The position numbers were made by a program, and so were the translations under genes. The notes beneath the pieces are model-generated. The model was not told the DNA's origin. It searched no databases and saw only the letters and a program-made list of their open reading frames with translations. From assembly GCF_001401755.1 (NCBI RefSeq), contig NZ_KQ474101.1, positions 139,039 through 203,038 of the forward strand: a stretch of DNA of 64,000 nucleotides, given 5' to 3'. Shown here piece by piece: positions 25,871 to 35,422 of the stretch. The stretch comes from Aquimarina longa SW024. GTDB taxonomy: Bacteria > Bacteroidota > Bacteroidia > Flavobacteriales > Flavobacteriaceae. Each line of letters starts with the position of its first letter. The stretch's first letter is position 1.

Positions 25871-27235
25871 TTATTGAAACCATATTACATAAGAACTAAT
25901 TGGGTTATCTATGCTAAAGAAACTTCCTGATTGGTTAGTGAAATTATTGTTAAACGTTCTAAAATTTCCTCTTTCAGTATATAAAAGACCATTAGGAGAT
26001 GTCCAGAAATCTAATAGTGGTTTGATACGAGATTGAAAGAAACCTCCATTAGCGTTAGTTGCTCCTATTAAAGTTAAAAACAGTTTTTTATTTACTATAG
26101 ATACATTGAAACTATAATTTCCAACAAATCTTCTATCACCTGCTTTATTTATAGCTCTAAATGTCATAGTAGCTGTAGGTGTTGGGGTTGAGAAATCAAG
26201 TATAAAAAAATAGATTTCCATGTTTAACCCATTAGGGGCAAGGTTAGCATCAATAGTAGTGAAAATATCAAGAAACTCTTGAGACATAAATTGAGCATCA
26301 CCATAAATAGGCCTATATCCAAAAATTGTACGAGTACCATTTTGTATATTTAAAATATCATTATTGATATATGAAGGTTCATTTGATGCACTAATTACAG
26401 CAGTAAGATCTCCTATAGTAGATTTAAATGTATTAGAATCTTCATCGTATGTGAAAACTTGAAATTCTGTACCTGCAAATGTAACTGGGCTTACAAAATT
26501 AATACCACCTTCTGTCAATTCAATAGCAAGTTTGTCTATTTTCTCGTTATTATCAGCATCTTCATATATTACTGTAGCTATTCTGGTAAGCTCATCATAA
26601 GAAAATGATCCAGAAAATATAAGATCTGAAGCAGTATTCGTAATAGTTATTCCTCTAAAAGCAAGTGTTGTATTATAACCATTTTTAACTCGGTTATCTA
26701 AACCTTGAAGTTTTTTTACATTTTCCTTATCGTTAGCTGTAGCCTTGGTTAAAATAAGTGTAGACTTTTTATCTCCGTTATCAGTCTTACTTTCTAACTT
26801 AATTACGTCGCTAGAAACTTCTTTGATGATATATTCGAATTCAGCTTCTAAACTAAACCTGTTTACTTCAAATAAACGATGTAATACAGTATAGTTTTCA
26901 AAAACTAATTCAGGTAATTGTGATTTACCAACTCTATAACTAGAAACTAAATCATCAGTTCCTCCATTATAATCAGAAACTAAATTAACAGAGTTATCTT
27001 CATTAAATTTTAAATGAATATTGTACACTCCTGTTGTTTTATTATCTATGGGTTGATAATCAGCTATCCATCCAAACTCAGCATCTGTAAGTGTCTTTTT
27101 GTAACTAGCTAATAGCTCATTTACACGAGTGTCAATATCTTGATTAAATAGAGGAGCTACTTCATTATCATTACTACAGGATATGAAGCCTATAGTAACA
27201 ATAAATAATATGTATATTTTTATATATTTTAACAT
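25871..27235 (-). CDS. DUF4302 surface lipoprotein of the SusCD locus
   Basis: A 454-residue lipoprotein (lipobox GFISC, Cys at about 20) matching DUF4302: TRVNELLASYKKTLTDAEFGWIADYQP near the start, KFNEDNSVNLVSDYN, and LILTKAT with the FGYRP-type strings later. The family is found only beside SusC/SusD genes and a zinc metallohydrolase lipoprotein, as here. The function is unknown; a surface-exposed substrate-binding or processing accessory is my inference. It is the last gene of the operon, 17 nt after the metallohydrolase gene. Confidence 0.85.
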   Translation of the reverse strand: MLKYIKIYILFIVTIGFISCSNDNEVAPLFNQDIDTRVNELLASYKKTLTDAEFGWIADYQPIDNKTTGVYNIHLKFNEDNSVNLVSDYNGGTDDLVSSYRVGKSQLPELVFENYTVLHRLFEVNRFSLEAEFEYIIKEVSSDVIKLESKTDNGDKKSTLILTKATANDKENVKKLQGLDNRVKNGYNTTLAFRGITITNTASDLIFSGSFSYDELTRIATVIYEDADNNEKIDKLAIELTEGGINFVSPVTFAGTEFQVFTYDEDSNTFKSTIGDLTAVISASNEPSYINNDILNIQNGTRTIFGYRPIYGDAQFMSQEFLDIFTTIDANLAPNGLNMEIYFFILDFSTPTPTATMTFRAINKAGDRRFVGNYSFNVSIVNKKLFLTLIGATNANGGFFQSRIKPLLDFWTSPNGLLYTERGNFRTFNNNFTNQSGSFFSIDNPISSYVIWFQ

Positions 27236-27252
27236 GTTTTTCTAAAATTAGG

Positions 27253-28185
27253 TTAGTTAATACTCTTTAAGAATTCATCTCTTAGTTTTAAAATATCAAT
27301 TCCTACATCTTCTTTCATATATTTTACAGTAGCATCATATTTTTTTTGTAAACGTGCTCTCCCTTTATTAAGATCTAAACACCTTTGGCCTTTACCATCA
27401 CAATCTTCTGGAGTAAGGTAAGTAGCAGTGAATACAGCAGGGTCAGTAGTAACAATACGGGCTATAATTTCTGCAAAATCTTCTCCTACTGCAGATGTGG
27501 CATAAGGAGTTACCATGCCTCTTATGATAGCATTTTCGATAGCTTCTACACTATCTTCACGCTTTCCACGAGGAATTAATGTTGTCCAAGTTCCAGGACT
27601 AGTATAGTCTGTGCTAGATATATTATAAAAAGCTTCCACATCAAAATTAAAGTTTTGATCTACAATATGAGCAAACTCGTGATGTAGTGTTCTAAAAGTT
27701 CTAAGTATCCATTCTTTGTTGTCAGCAGTATATTTGTTAGCTTCTGTAAGAGTTACTCTAACTCCTGCATCTGCTATTCCTAATGTAACAGTACCATCTC
27801 CATTATCCAATCCAGATCCAAGTATTACGATCTCTGCAGGAAAATAAGTTTTTAAGAAACCTTCTCCTTGATTAGAAGCTTTATTATATGGAGTTATCCA
27901 TGCTTTTTTGATTAACTCTGCTATTGGTTTTACCACATCTACTTTTGGAGGGGTTGCAATTTTTGTAGGATCAATATATCGATCTACAAATTTATAAATA
28001 ACATCACATCCATAAGGATCTCTAAATTCTTTCTTAAGATATAAATCAAGCTCATTAGTTGATTCATTTTCAGTTTCAAATACGGTTCTTGGTTGCAATG
28101 TTTCTTCTCTATCACATCCAGATAATAATACTATACTGAATATAAAAAATAAGATTTTATTTATTGATATACTTTTTGTTTTCAT
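27253..28185 (-). CDS. Import-associated zinc metallohydrolase lipoprotein
   Basis: A 310-residue lipoprotein (LLSGC, Cys at about 24) with a zincin motif LHHEFAHIVDQ (HExxH). It matches the Bacteroidetes family of SusCD-linked lipoproteins with HExxH, which always travels with a TonB-dependent transporter. I do not see a firm third ligand, though Glu/His residues in VEAIENAIIRG and GEDFAEIIARI downstream are candidates (DFAEI fits a gluzincin Glu helix). It probably cuts a protein or peptide at the cell surface so that the product can be taken up by SusC. The gene is 10 nt after susD. Confidence 0.88.
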   Translation of the reverse strand: MKTKSISINKILFFIFSIVLLSGCDREETLQPRTVFETENESTNELDLYLKKEFRDPYGCDVIYKFVDRYIDPTKIATPPKVDVVKPIAELIKKAWITPYNKASNQGEGFLKTYFPAEIVILGSGLDNGDGTVTLGIADAGVRVTLTEANKYTADNKEWILRTFRTLHHEFAHIVDQNFNFDVEAFYNISSTDYTSPGTWTTLIPRGKREDSVEAIENAIIRGMVTPYATSAVGEDFAEIIARIVTTDPAVFTATYLTPEDCDGKGQRCLDLNKGRARLQKKYDATVKYMKEDVGIDILKLRDEFLKSIN

Positions 28186-28195
28186 AATAAATATT

Positions 28196-29707
28196 TTATC
28201 TAGGGTTTGGAGTTAATCCAAATGAAAGTGCATCATTAGGAATTTGTATAGCTTTTCTTAGATCAGTTTCAGTTAGAGTAAAACTTTCTCCTCCTTCACT
28301 TATAGGCAATACATGAGTTACAGCTATATTGTGTCGTTTGATATCAAACCAACGCAGACCATGATCCCAGAATTCTTTTTTTCTTTCATGTAATATTAAT
28401 TCTTTAATAGCTTCTTGTTCGCTAAGTAAAATTGGTTGATTTGTTTCAGGATCAACAGGGCTATAAAAATTAATAATTGGAGAAATATCAGTAAATGTAT
28501 TACCATATCTGTTATTAGCTAAGATATTGATATCAGTTAATGCTTTATCTTGCATATTCATATATAAGTATGCTTCAGCTCTATTTAGGATTACTTCTTC
28601 TCCTTTAAATACGACAGCAATGTAATATGGCGTTCCTGTGGCAGAAGATAAATTTTCTTTAAAAAATTCTTCTTTTAATCTAGCGAGATATCTAGCATCT
28701 GTTCCAGCTCTCCATATACCATTAGCAAGTCTAGTGTCTCTTGATGATAAAGGGTTTCTATATACACGATTTACGTCACCATTATTTAATCTAAATCCAT
28801 TAGTTCTTCTTATGTAAGAAGTTACTTGAGAAATTACTAATAGGTTGCTAGGATCAGTAGGATCACCATAGTTGTTAGCTGTCTCATTATAACCACTACC
28901 TTGTATTGAATTATAATCTTTTATATAGGTTTCTGGACTATCGCCTAAGAACAAATCACTATATTTTATACAATTAGCATAATCTTTTTTCCATAGATAG
29001 AATCTAGAAGCAAAAGCCTGAGCAGCTTTTTTAGTAAAATGATGTTTTTTTGTTCCTATAAAAAACTTATCGTTGATTAAGGCTAATCCTTCTAATAAAT
29101 CTTTTTCTACGAGATCATAAACTTCAGCTACCGTATTACGTTTATAGCTTGGTAAAAACTCTACCTCAGGCTTTAGTATATATGGAACTCCTAAATTAGA
29201 AGAAGCATTTTCATCATAATGTAAGCCAAATAGATTTACTAACATAAAATGATGATATGCTCTAGAAATAAGGGCTTCACCTTTTATAGCATCTTTTTTT
29301 TCTTGATTTTCTGTCTCTATCCCGTCGATAACCGAAAGTACTTCATTGGTATGGGCAATAGCTGTGTAACTCTCATCCCAATAGAAAGTAGGAGATTCTT
29401 GAAATAGTGCAGTTACATCTTCCCATTTATAGGTTTGCAAATCTTGATTATCAATGGTGTTTCCTCCATAAGTTTCTGACAGGCCATCATCATTAGGGTT
29501 TCCTACAGGACCTGCTAAATCAGTGTATATATCTGTAAAAACATAGCTAGCCTGAGTATATGCATTTGCAATAACTTTAGCAGCTGCATCAATATTGTCT
29601 ACTTCTATTCTATTATCTGGAGCTTCATCCAAATATTTATTACAACTTGTTCCAAATACTATAAGAACAAGTAATAGTATATATGATTGTATTTTATAGT
29701 TCTTCAT
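28196..29707 (-). CDS. SusD/RagB-type surface nutrient-binding lipoprotein
   Basis: A 503-residue lipoprotein (VFGTSC, Cys at about 22, then NKYLDEAPDNR typical of SusD). The family core is visible: ALISRAYHHFMLVNLFGLHYDE, the TPR-like helices, and the C-terminal VFKGEEVILNRAEAYLYMN and LILHERKKEFWDHGLRWFDIKR. SusD forms the lid over its SusC partner and binds substrate at the surface. It follows susC by 10 nt. The company of a metallohydrolase and DUF4302, and the absence of glycoside hydrolases, suggests a peptide or protein-derived substrate rather than a glycan. Confidence 0.93.
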   Translation of the reverse strand: MKNYKIQSYILLLVLIVFGTSCNKYLDEAPDNRIEVDNIDAAAKVIANAYTQASYVFTDIYTDLAGPVGNPNDDGLSETYGGNTIDNQDLQTYKWEDVTALFQESPTFYWDESYTAIAHTNEVLSVIDGIETENQEKKDAIKGEALISRAYHHFMLVNLFGLHYDENASSNLGVPYILKPEVEFLPSYKRNTVAEVYDLVEKDLLEGLALINDKFFIGTKKHHFTKKAAQAFASRFYLWKKDYANCIKYSDLFLGDSPETYIKDYNSIQGSGYNETANNYGDPTDPSNLLVISQVTSYIRRTNGFRLNNGDVNRVYRNPLSSRDTRLANGIWRAGTDARYLARLKEEFFKENLSSATGTPYYIAVVFKGEEVILNRAEAYLYMNMQDKALTDINILANNRYGNTFTDISPIINFYSPVDPETNQPILLSEQEAIKELILHERKKEFWDHGLRWFDIKRHNIAVTHVLPISEGGESFTLTETDLRKAIQIPNDALSFGLTPNPR

Positions 29708-29717
29708 AATTTATTTT

Positions 29718-32700
29718 TTAGAATCCAACATTAAGTGAAAACGATACTGTTTTAGCTACTGGTAGAGCAGCTCCTCCTGAATTAAAAAATTCTGGATCTT
29801 GACCATTTAAAGCTTTATCAGAATACAATAAGAATAAGTTTTCTCCTTGTAAACGGAGTTTAGCTGAAGCAATTCCTAGTTTTTTTGTGTATGATGATGG
29901 TACTGTATACCCTAATGCGATTGATCTCATACGAGCATAAGTTCCATCGACTACTCTTAGATCGCTATTGTTGTATAATTGATATGCGTTATCTCCTCCT
30001 GATACAACACCATTATTAACCCTAGCATTAAGTTCAGAAATTAAAATCCTATTCTCTATAATAGCAGGGATATTTGTGATATTTTCATCTCCAGGGAGTG
30101 CCCATCTGTTAACTAGTTCTCCTGGTAAAGAATTAAAATCAGTGTAAGAAGCTGCAAAATTACTATTCAAACGTATTTTATAGTCAAATTTAAATGAAAT
30201 ACTGGTGGATAATGTAAATCCAGCATAGCTAAAGGTATTGCTAAAACCTCCTGCACCTCTTGGTTGTGTAGGTCCTTCATATTTTAATATTTTTTCTATA
30301 TCATCTCTACTTTGAAGATCAATATTAGTAACTCTATTATTGTCTGCATCAAAGAATGTAGGGATTCCAAATTCATTTAAACCAGCAAAGCGGATAGAAT
30401 ATAAGGCAGAGATTTCACGACCTGTATACGCAGATCCACTAGGAGATATTAAATCTACTAAACGTGGACTAAATCGTAGTTCTTTTACTTTTTCGGTATT
30501 GTATCCTACATTAAAGTTAGTAGACCATTCAAAACTTTTTGTTTTTATATTTACTGTTGATAAACTAAATTCATATCCCTCAGTACTTAGATCTACATAG
30601 TTACCAGTTTTAAAGGGTTGTCCACCCACGCCACTTGTTTTAATGGTTCCGATAAGATCAAATGAATTACGACGATAATATCCTAGTTCACCAGCAACTC
30701 TATTATTAAACATGGCAAATTCTAAACCAGTACTAAATTCTTTAAGTTTTTCAAAAGTTAAATTATTGTTTTCTAGAGAGCGAATCTCTATCACACTTTC
30801 TTTATCTACTACACGTAAAGGTACACGACCTCTTAAGTCTAATGTAGCACTTGTAAGAGGACCTCTACCTCCTGATAAACCATAAGTAGCTTTCAATTTT
30901 AAAAGATTAACCCAATCCGCTTTAAAGAAATTTTCTTTATCAATATTCCAAGCTCCACTAATGTTATAATTCGTAAGATATCTTGTTTTAGGACTTGATC
31001 CTTGTAGGTTAGATCCATCATACCGTATTGTACCATTAAGAGTATACTTATTATTTAAAGTATATCCTGTATTAAAGAAGAATCCAGTAAAACGATCTCT
31101 AAAGTTTGATAGCTCAAAATACTGATCGCCATTATCTATTGATTGATCAAGAGCATCAGGATCTGTGTTTACTAAATATCCATTTTCGTAAGAAACACCG
31201 ATACCGTTAAACTCTCTACTTATTCTATTAGTAGATTTTATTTCTTGACCTAAAAGAAAAGTAAACTGATTATTATCATTAATACTTGGATTCCAAGAAA
31301 TAGAATTTCTCCAGTATAGATAATCAAGTACATCTTCATTATAGATGTTAAATCCTCCCTCTGGTAATACGGAGTAACGGGGTCTTGTTAAGTTATCCCT
31401 ATCTTGATATAAAAAAGGATTTACCCTTGCCAAAACACCTTGATCTGCTCTATAAGCTTCAGCCTGATTAGATTTATCTCCAATTACATGCTCTCTTTGT
31501 GTAATCGCTTTACGATAGTTAAATACGGAGTTCGCAGTTAAGTTATGAGTGAGTTTATAATCTAAATCTGTTTGGAAAGCAATATCTGTAACATCAATAT
31601 TGATATAGTTATTTCTTAATTCATGAACTATATTAAAAGGGGCGTAGTTCTTTCTGAAAAATTCTAAATTCCCATTTTCGTCATAAGGAGTAACACTTCT
31701 ACTATTAGTTAAAGAATAGTTATATGGGTTAATTTCAAACTCACGATCAAATTCTCCTGTTATTGGATTTAATGATCTATCATTTGTCCCTGGAGCAGTC
31801 TGATCTCTAAAACTACCAGTTAATGAAGTTCCTATAGAAAATTTATCAGAAAGATTAAATTTAGTATTTAATTTAGCTGTGTAACGCTGAGCTTCATCTC
31901 CTATAGTTTGCCCTTCATCATTTAAGTAACTTAGAGAAAAATAATAGATTGCATCATCACTACCTCCAGAAACACTTATAGAATGATTTTGTTGTAGTGA
32001 TAAATCTGTAAATAGTGTTTTAAACCAATCGGTATTAGCCGTTTGGTAACGATTGAAAAAACTATCAGCTAATTGCCCATTAGCTCCTATTGCGACATTA
32101 TTAACTCCTCTTAAGTTAAAATATTTACCTAAAACACCATAAGATTGTGCAAATTGAGCTGTTGTTAAATCTATAGAACCTTTTTGAGCTAGTTCAGCAT
32201 ATACAGATAATTCTTGTTGTGAATTTAATACATTAAAGTTTGTGTATCGAGGTCTTAGTCGGTAAGCAAAATTATTACTGTAATTCACTTTAACTCCTCC
32301 TCTTTTACCTTTCTTGGTCGTGATTACAATAACTCCATTCTTAGCTCGTGCACCATATAATGCAGTTGCAGAAGCATCTTTTAGAATCGAAAAACTTTGA
32401 ATATCATCAGGGTTTATCCCTGCTACAGAAGATCCTATTAGGGAATTAATATCTCCAGAGGCTAAATCTTCCTGAGCTAATTCTACATTATCTTCTAAGA
32501 TTACTCCATCAACTACCCAAATAGGATTGTTATTACCATTAAGAGAAGTATTACCTCTAATTCTAATTCTTGGCGATGCTCCAAATGATCCAGAAACATT
32601 ATCTACAACTACCCCAGCATCTTTACCTTCTAAAAGCCTTGAAGCATCAGATACTCCATCAATTTTGATATCTTCTAGGTTAAGTTTTGTAGCAACTCCG

Positions 32701-33440
32701 GCAAATAATCGACGATCTACCTTTTTATATCCGTCTGTTATTACAATTTCTCCTAGCGATTCTACAGCTTCTTGTAATACGATAGTATACTCTTTTTTAT
32801 TCTTGTTTGCAACAGTGATTGTTTGAGTTTCAAAACCTAAGTTTTCTATCTTAATTACATCTGATACAGAAACTCGCATTTTAAAATAACCATCAAAATC
32901 ACTAACCACTCCTTTGGTAGTTCCTTGTATAGATACTGTGGAACCAGGAATAGGAAGCCCATTTTTATCAACTATCTGCCCACTAATTTCAAATCCTTCT
33001 TGAGGTTTGATAAGTGCAACTTGTTTGTTGATAGGAATAGTTGTACTGTTTGATTTTTTTACTAATACAATTTGTTTGTCCACTATTTTATAAGAAATAG
33101 TAGTATTTTTAAAAATTTTCTCTAAAATATATTCTACTCTTTTATTAGAAACTTTAAAAGAAACTTTCCTCTTAGTATTCACTTCTGCATCTTTAAAAAA
33201 CACTTTGAATTCAGTTTTCTTTTGTATTAGATCAAATACTTTTTCTATTGTGAAATTTTTAACATCTAAGGATATCTTAGTGTTTTGAGAATATGTATTT
33301 GCATTTATTCTAAATAGAGACAATATTATTAGTAGTATTGTTAGTCTCATTTTTAAATTAAATATTAATTTTGCCACACCATTAGTGTGGTTCTTTTTAA
33401 TTATTTTCATATTTTTAATATGATTTAATGATTGAACCAT
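29718..33440 (-). CDS. SusC/RagA-type TonB-dependent outer-membrane transporter
   Basis: A 1240-residue outer-membrane protein. After a long basic leader and signal (RLTILLIILSLFRINANTYS, about 31-52) there is an STN/secretin-TonB N-domain (55-110), which is the module that signals to FecR, a carboxypeptidase-like regulatory domain (about 150-235, ISGQIVDKNGLPIPGSTVSI), the plug (RLLEGKDAGVVVDNVSG, then DASATALYGARAKNGVIVITT) and the beta-barrel ending in Phe (SLNVGF). The STN domain fits control by the adjacent FecR and ECF sigma genes. The first Met may be upstream of the true start; the Met at about 31 also gives a good signal peptide. Confidence 0.93.
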   Translation of the reverse strand: MVQSLNHIKNMKIIKKNHTNGVAKLIFNLKMRLTILLIILSLFRINANTYSQNTKISLDVKNFTIEKVFDLIQKKTEFKVFFKDAEVNTKRKVSFKVSNKRVEYILEKIFKNTTISYKIVDKQIVLVKKSNSTTIPINKQVALIKPQEGFEISGQIVDKNGLPIPGSTVSIQGTTKGVVSDFDGYFKMRVSVSDVIKIENLGFETQTITVANKNKKEYTIVLQEAVESLGEIVITDGYKKVDRRLFAGVATKLNLEDIKIDGVSDASRLLEGKDAGVVVDNVSGSFGASPRIRIRGNTSLNGNNNPIWVVDGVILEDNVELAQEDLASGDINSLIGSSVAGINPDDIQSFSILKDASATALYGARAKNGVIVITTKKGKRGGVKVNYSNNFAYRLRPRYTNFNVLNSQQELSVYAELAQKGSIDLTTAQFAQSYGVLGKYFNLRGVNNVAIGANGQLADSFFNRYQTANTDWFKTLFTDLSLQQNHSISVSGGSDDAIYYFSLSYLNDEGQTIGDEAQRYTAKLNTKFNLSDKFSIGTSLTGSFRDQTAPGTNDRSLNPITGEFDREFEINPYNYSLTNSRSVTPYDENGNLEFFRKNYAPFNIVHELRNNYINIDVTDIAFQTDLDYKLTHNLTANSVFNYRKAITQREHVIGDKSNQAEAYRADQGVLARVNPFLYQDRDNLTRPRYSVLPEGGFNIYNEDVLDYLYWRNSISWNPSINDNNQFTFLLGQEIKSTNRISREFNGIGVSYENGYLVNTDPDALDQSIDNGDQYFELSNFRDRFTGFFFNTGYTLNNKYTLNGTIRYDGSNLQGSSPKTRYLTNYNISGAWNIDKENFFKADWVNLLKLKATYGLSGGRGPLTSATLDLRGRVPLRVVDKESVIEIRSLENNNLTFEKLKEFSTGLEFAMFNNRVAGELGYYRRNSFDLIGTIKTSGVGGQPFKTGNYVDLSTEGYEFSLSTVNIKTKSFEWSTNFNVGYNTEKVKELRFSPRLVDLISPSGSAYTGREISALYSIRFAGLNEFGIPTFFDADNNRVTNIDLQSRDDIEKILKYEGPTQPRGAGGFSNTFSYAGFTLSTSISFKFDYKIRLNSNFAASYTDFNSLPGELVNRWALPGDENITNIPAIIENRILISELNARVNNGVVSGGDNAYQLYNNSDLRVVDGTYARMRSIALGYTVPSSYTKKLGIASAKLRLQGENLFLLYSDKALNGQDPEFFNSGGAALPVAKTVSFSLNVGF

Positions 33441-33460
33441 TGTTAAATTATGCTTATTTT

Positions 33461-33495
33461 AAAATCGGGAGATGTTGCAGCATTTCTCGATTTTT
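33461..33495 (-). terminator. Hairpin between fecR and susC
   Basis: A 14-pair stem with two G-T wobbles (arms 33461-33474 and 33481-33494, loop TTGCAG) lies after the FecR stop. On the minus strand only four U residues follow, so I read it as a partial terminator that separates low-level fecR from susC expression. Confidence 0.6.
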
Positions 33496-33531
33496 ATTTT
33501 TTGGGAGTTTTTATGTAATCATTTTTTTTAT

Positions 33532-34683
33532 TTAAGGGTTAATAATTATTTCATTTTCTTTGATGCTAAAATTAAAGAATGTATTACTCTTGAATGTTTT
33601 TAATACATCTTCTATATTCTCTACATCAAAGCGACCTGTGAATTTTTCTTTTTTAATTTTTTGATAATTGATAGCTATTTTCTTATCGTAATGTCTTTCA
33701 AGTTTTTTCATAATACTTTCAAAACTTTCATTTTTGAAAAGTAATATGCCATCAACCCAAGCGATATAATTTTCAGTATATACTGTAGAAATATTTAAAT
33801 TCTGAGTTGTCTTTAAGAGGCTTGCTTTTTGATTGGGTTTAAGTAATTGATCAGTGTTTTTATCAAAACGCTTTTTACCTTTAAAAACACCAACACTACC
33901 TTCTACAAGAACAACCTCAGAAAAAGAATCATTAGCATAAGAAGATACATTAAATTTTGTACCTAAAACTTCTGTTTTAATACCATTTGTGGATACGATA
34001 AAAGGATCTTTTTCATTCCTAGCTACCTCGAAGTAAGCTTCTCCGGATAATTCAACTTCTCGAGTTTGCCCAGAAATAAATTGTACAGGAAACTTTAACG
34101 TAGAACCAGAATTAACATGGACAGTTGTTCCATCAGATAATACTAATTGGAATTTTTTTCCATTAGGAACTTTTAATGTGTTAATGACTAATTTAGTATT
34201 AGCTATTGTATCACTCTCTTTTTTATAAACTATTTTACTTTTTTCTTGTACTCCTAATACAACTCCATTTTCATTTTTAATTTCTTTAAATAACTGAGTT
34301 TCTTTGATGGTTTTAAACTCTCCATTTTCTAGTTGTAAGGTTACTTCATTTACCGTTGAATTAGCATCAAGTACATATTTTTTATACACTAATGTAGTGC
34401 TAATTAAAATTCCTATAAAAACAGCAGCATATTTCAAGTAATTATTAATTCTGTTTTTGCGAATTTTAGTACGAGATTTTGTACTTTGTATATAATTTTG
34501 AAGGATTGAAGACGCGTTTTGATGATCGAAATCATTTTTACTTAATTCAACATAATGATTTGTAGTGATGTACTTTTTGAATTCATTAAGATTTTGTTCA
34601 TCTTTTAAAGATTTTTCAAACTCGATGAACTCATCTTCAGACATCTCATTATTTAAGTATTTTAATATTTGATTTATATCCAA
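33532..34683 (-). CDS. FecR-family anti-sigma factor
   Basis: A 383-residue inner-membrane protein: a cytosolic N-terminal sigma-binding part with the DUF4974-type start (ILKYLNNEMSEDEFIEFE), one membrane helix at about 86-102 (AAVFIGILISTTLVY), then the periplasmic FecR domain (VPNGKKFQLVLSDGTTVHVN, FPVQF...REVELSGEAYFEVA, GTKFNVSSY) and a C-terminal STN-like domain. It holds the ECF sigma factor and releases it when the SusC transporter signals through its N-terminal domain. It sits between the sigma gene (divergent) and susC (same strand). Confidence 0.92.
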   Translation of the reverse strand: MDINQILKYLNNEMSEDEFIEFEKSLKDEQNLNEFKKYITTNHYVELSKNDFDHQNASSILQNYIQSTKSRTKIRKNRINNYLKYAAVFIGILISTTLVYKKYVLDANSTVNEVTLQLENGEFKTIKETQLFKEIKNENGVVLGVQEKSKIVYKKESDTIANTKLVINTLKVPNGKKFQLVLSDGTTVHVNSGSTLKFPVQFISGQTREVELSGEAYFEVARNEKDPFIVSTNGIKTEVLGTKFNVSSYANDSFSEVVLVEGSVGVFKGKKRFDKNTDQLLKPNQKASLLKTTQNLNISTVYTENYIAWVDGILLFKNESFESIMKKLERHYDKKIAINYQKIKKEKFTGRFDVENIEDVLKTFKSNTFFNFSIKENEIIINP

Positions 34684-34820
34684 ATCTTTGTTTTTTTGTT
34701 TGAATTATTGGCTTATTTATAAGTAAGACTTAAAAAAAACATAAAACCCTTACTTTTGGAAGTGTTTTTTTTATTATTTATGTAAAGTTTTTGTTAATTA
34801 TCTTAGGATAGGGTTTAAAA

Positions 34821-35375
34821 ATGAGTTAAAAAAAGATTGCTATAAAGAATAAAACCCAAATAGAGGAACTTAAAAAAGGGAATGAATTTGTATATAGGCG
34901 TTTATATGAAATGCACTATAACGAACTGTGTACCTATATATTTAGTTTGTCAAGAGATAAACAGCAAGCAGAAGACATTGTTCAAAATGTAATGTTGAAA
35001 ATTTGGAAAAACAAGAAAAAATTAAATATCAATACTTCTGTTAAAAGCTATTTGTATAAAGCTTGTTATTACGAACTGATCGATTTCTATAAGAAAAATA
35101 AAAAAGAATTAAATTATATAGAACAAGTACAAAAAGATGCTTTAGATATTTTTATAGATGAAGAAGAAGATTTTGTTAAAAACCAATTAGAGCGTGTTAA
35201 GTCAGAAATAGAAAAACTCCCTCCGAAATGTAAAGAAATCTTTATTTTGAATAAAATTCAAGGATTTAAATATCGAGAAGTAGCTGAACAATTAGATATT
35301 TCTATAAAAACAGTCGAAGCTCAAATGTCAAAAGCTATGTCTAGAATTAAAAAAGCATTAGAAGCATCTCGTTAA
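34821..35375 (+). CDS. ECF sigma-70 factor of the SusCD locus, with an early stop at codon 3
   Basis: An ECF sigma factor (FecI-like) that partners the divergent FecR: region 2 (QAEDIVQNVMLKIWKNKKKL) and region 4 (LPPKCKEIFILNKIQGFKYREVAEQL, then SIKTVEAQMSKAM) are intact. The first ATG after a long open run is 34911, but homology to sigma region 2.1 begins ~20 codons earlier in the same frame (IEELKKGNEFVYRRLYEMHYNEL). That upstream frame leads back to an ATG at 34821 followed by AGT and then TAA (34827-34829). So either the gene carries a nonsense codon, or it starts at a non-ATG codon such as ATT 34836, or it uses the shorter 154-residue form from 34911. The coordinates given span the apparent ancestral frame. 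Confidence 0.75.
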
Positions 35376-35422
35376 TCTAAAGTTTACTATCACTAGAATC
35401 AGAAAACTCAATTTGATAGATC

